5,762 bases of DNA, from NCBI GenBank assembly GCA_028690885.1, contig JAQVAJ010000115.1, positions 1-5,762 of the forward strand. Reading direction: 5' to 3'. Below are positions 5,706 to 5,762 of this stretch, one piece after another. The translations under genes and the position numbers were made by a program. The notes beneath the pieces are model-generated. The model saw only the letters and a list, made by a program, of their open reading frames with translations. It was not told where the DNA came from and did not search any database. Origin of the DNA: Clostridia bacterium (GTDB taxonomy: Bacteria; Bacillota; Clostridia; DUPQ01). Every line of letters begins with the position of its first letter. The first letter of the stretch is position 1.

Positions 5706-5762
5706 ACTCCATTCATCAGGAACTGCATCAGACCCATATATACTATTCCATTGTCATTGGTA
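5696..5762 (-). CDS. Possible C-terminal end of a gene entering from the right edge
   Basis: About 21 codons are open from the right edge to TAA at 5696-5698, with the product ending YMGLMQFLMNGVLP. The composition is protein-like and the stop falls in the loop of a perfect hairpin, a common arrangement at gene ends. The fragment is too short to identify, and the + strand is also open over about the same interval, so this is tentative. Confidence 0.2.
   Translation of the reverse strand, partial: TNDNGIVYMGLMQFLMNGVLP

Noticed and set aside
5643..5762. Open + strand frame to the right edge with an internal ATG
   Set aside because: There is no promoter or ribosome-binding signal, the composition is not convincing, and the opposite strand offers an equally plausible gene end.

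Overview
The window looks like a piece of accessory genome from a Bacteroidales bacterium (Bacteroides, Parabacteroides or a close relative). This is inferred from recognised protein families: a Bacteroides-like GNAT acetyltransferase, a paired AAA ATPase and WYL regulator, and a DUF234-type tail ending in GLSMEDM. A promoter-like TTTG-N19-TAnnTTT element and the general lack of Shine-Dalgarno sites agree with this. No RNA gene, intact insertion sequence or CRISPR array was seen.

Left part (1-964): the 3' end of a membrane protein that looks like a CPBP (CAAX-type) protease overlaps a GNAT acetyltransferase gene on the + strand. The GNAT gene reads about 20 codons past the family's usual end into DNA with no recognisable gene. 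That DNA (about 666-964) carries inverted repeats and looks like a rearrangement scar.

Centre (965-3545, - strand): a tight two-gene operon. A 556-residue AAA+ ATPase with an undescribed N-terminal half is followed, 4 bases later, by a 301-residue WYL-domain transcription regulator. Upstream of the ATPase, from 74 bases before its start codon, lies a dyad (gacacaa-N10-ttgtgtc) inside a 46-bp block.

Right part (3546-5762): an AT-rich + strand gene (3958-4734) encodes a 258-residue protein with motifs of the uracil-DNA glycosylase superfamily. It is followed by a dead - strand gene at 4776-5505. The first part of this relic is a paralogue of the ATPase N-terminus (about 54% identical by hand count), with a nonsense codon at position 14. 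It is joined out of frame to the C-terminal nuclease-like domain of a different ATPase family (DUF234). The 46-bp regulatory block is repeated upstream of the relic (42 of 46 bases identical), at nearly the same distance from its start codon, and there the half-sites fall on an exact 17-bp period.

Reading as a whole: a family of AAA ATPase genes with a shared operator, one live copy paired with a WYL regulator, one decayed chimera, and a transferred DNA-glycosylase-like gene between the two copies. WYL regulators often control phage-defence genes in other bacteria, so an inducible defence or stress module is a reasonable hypothesis, but the sequence does not prove it.
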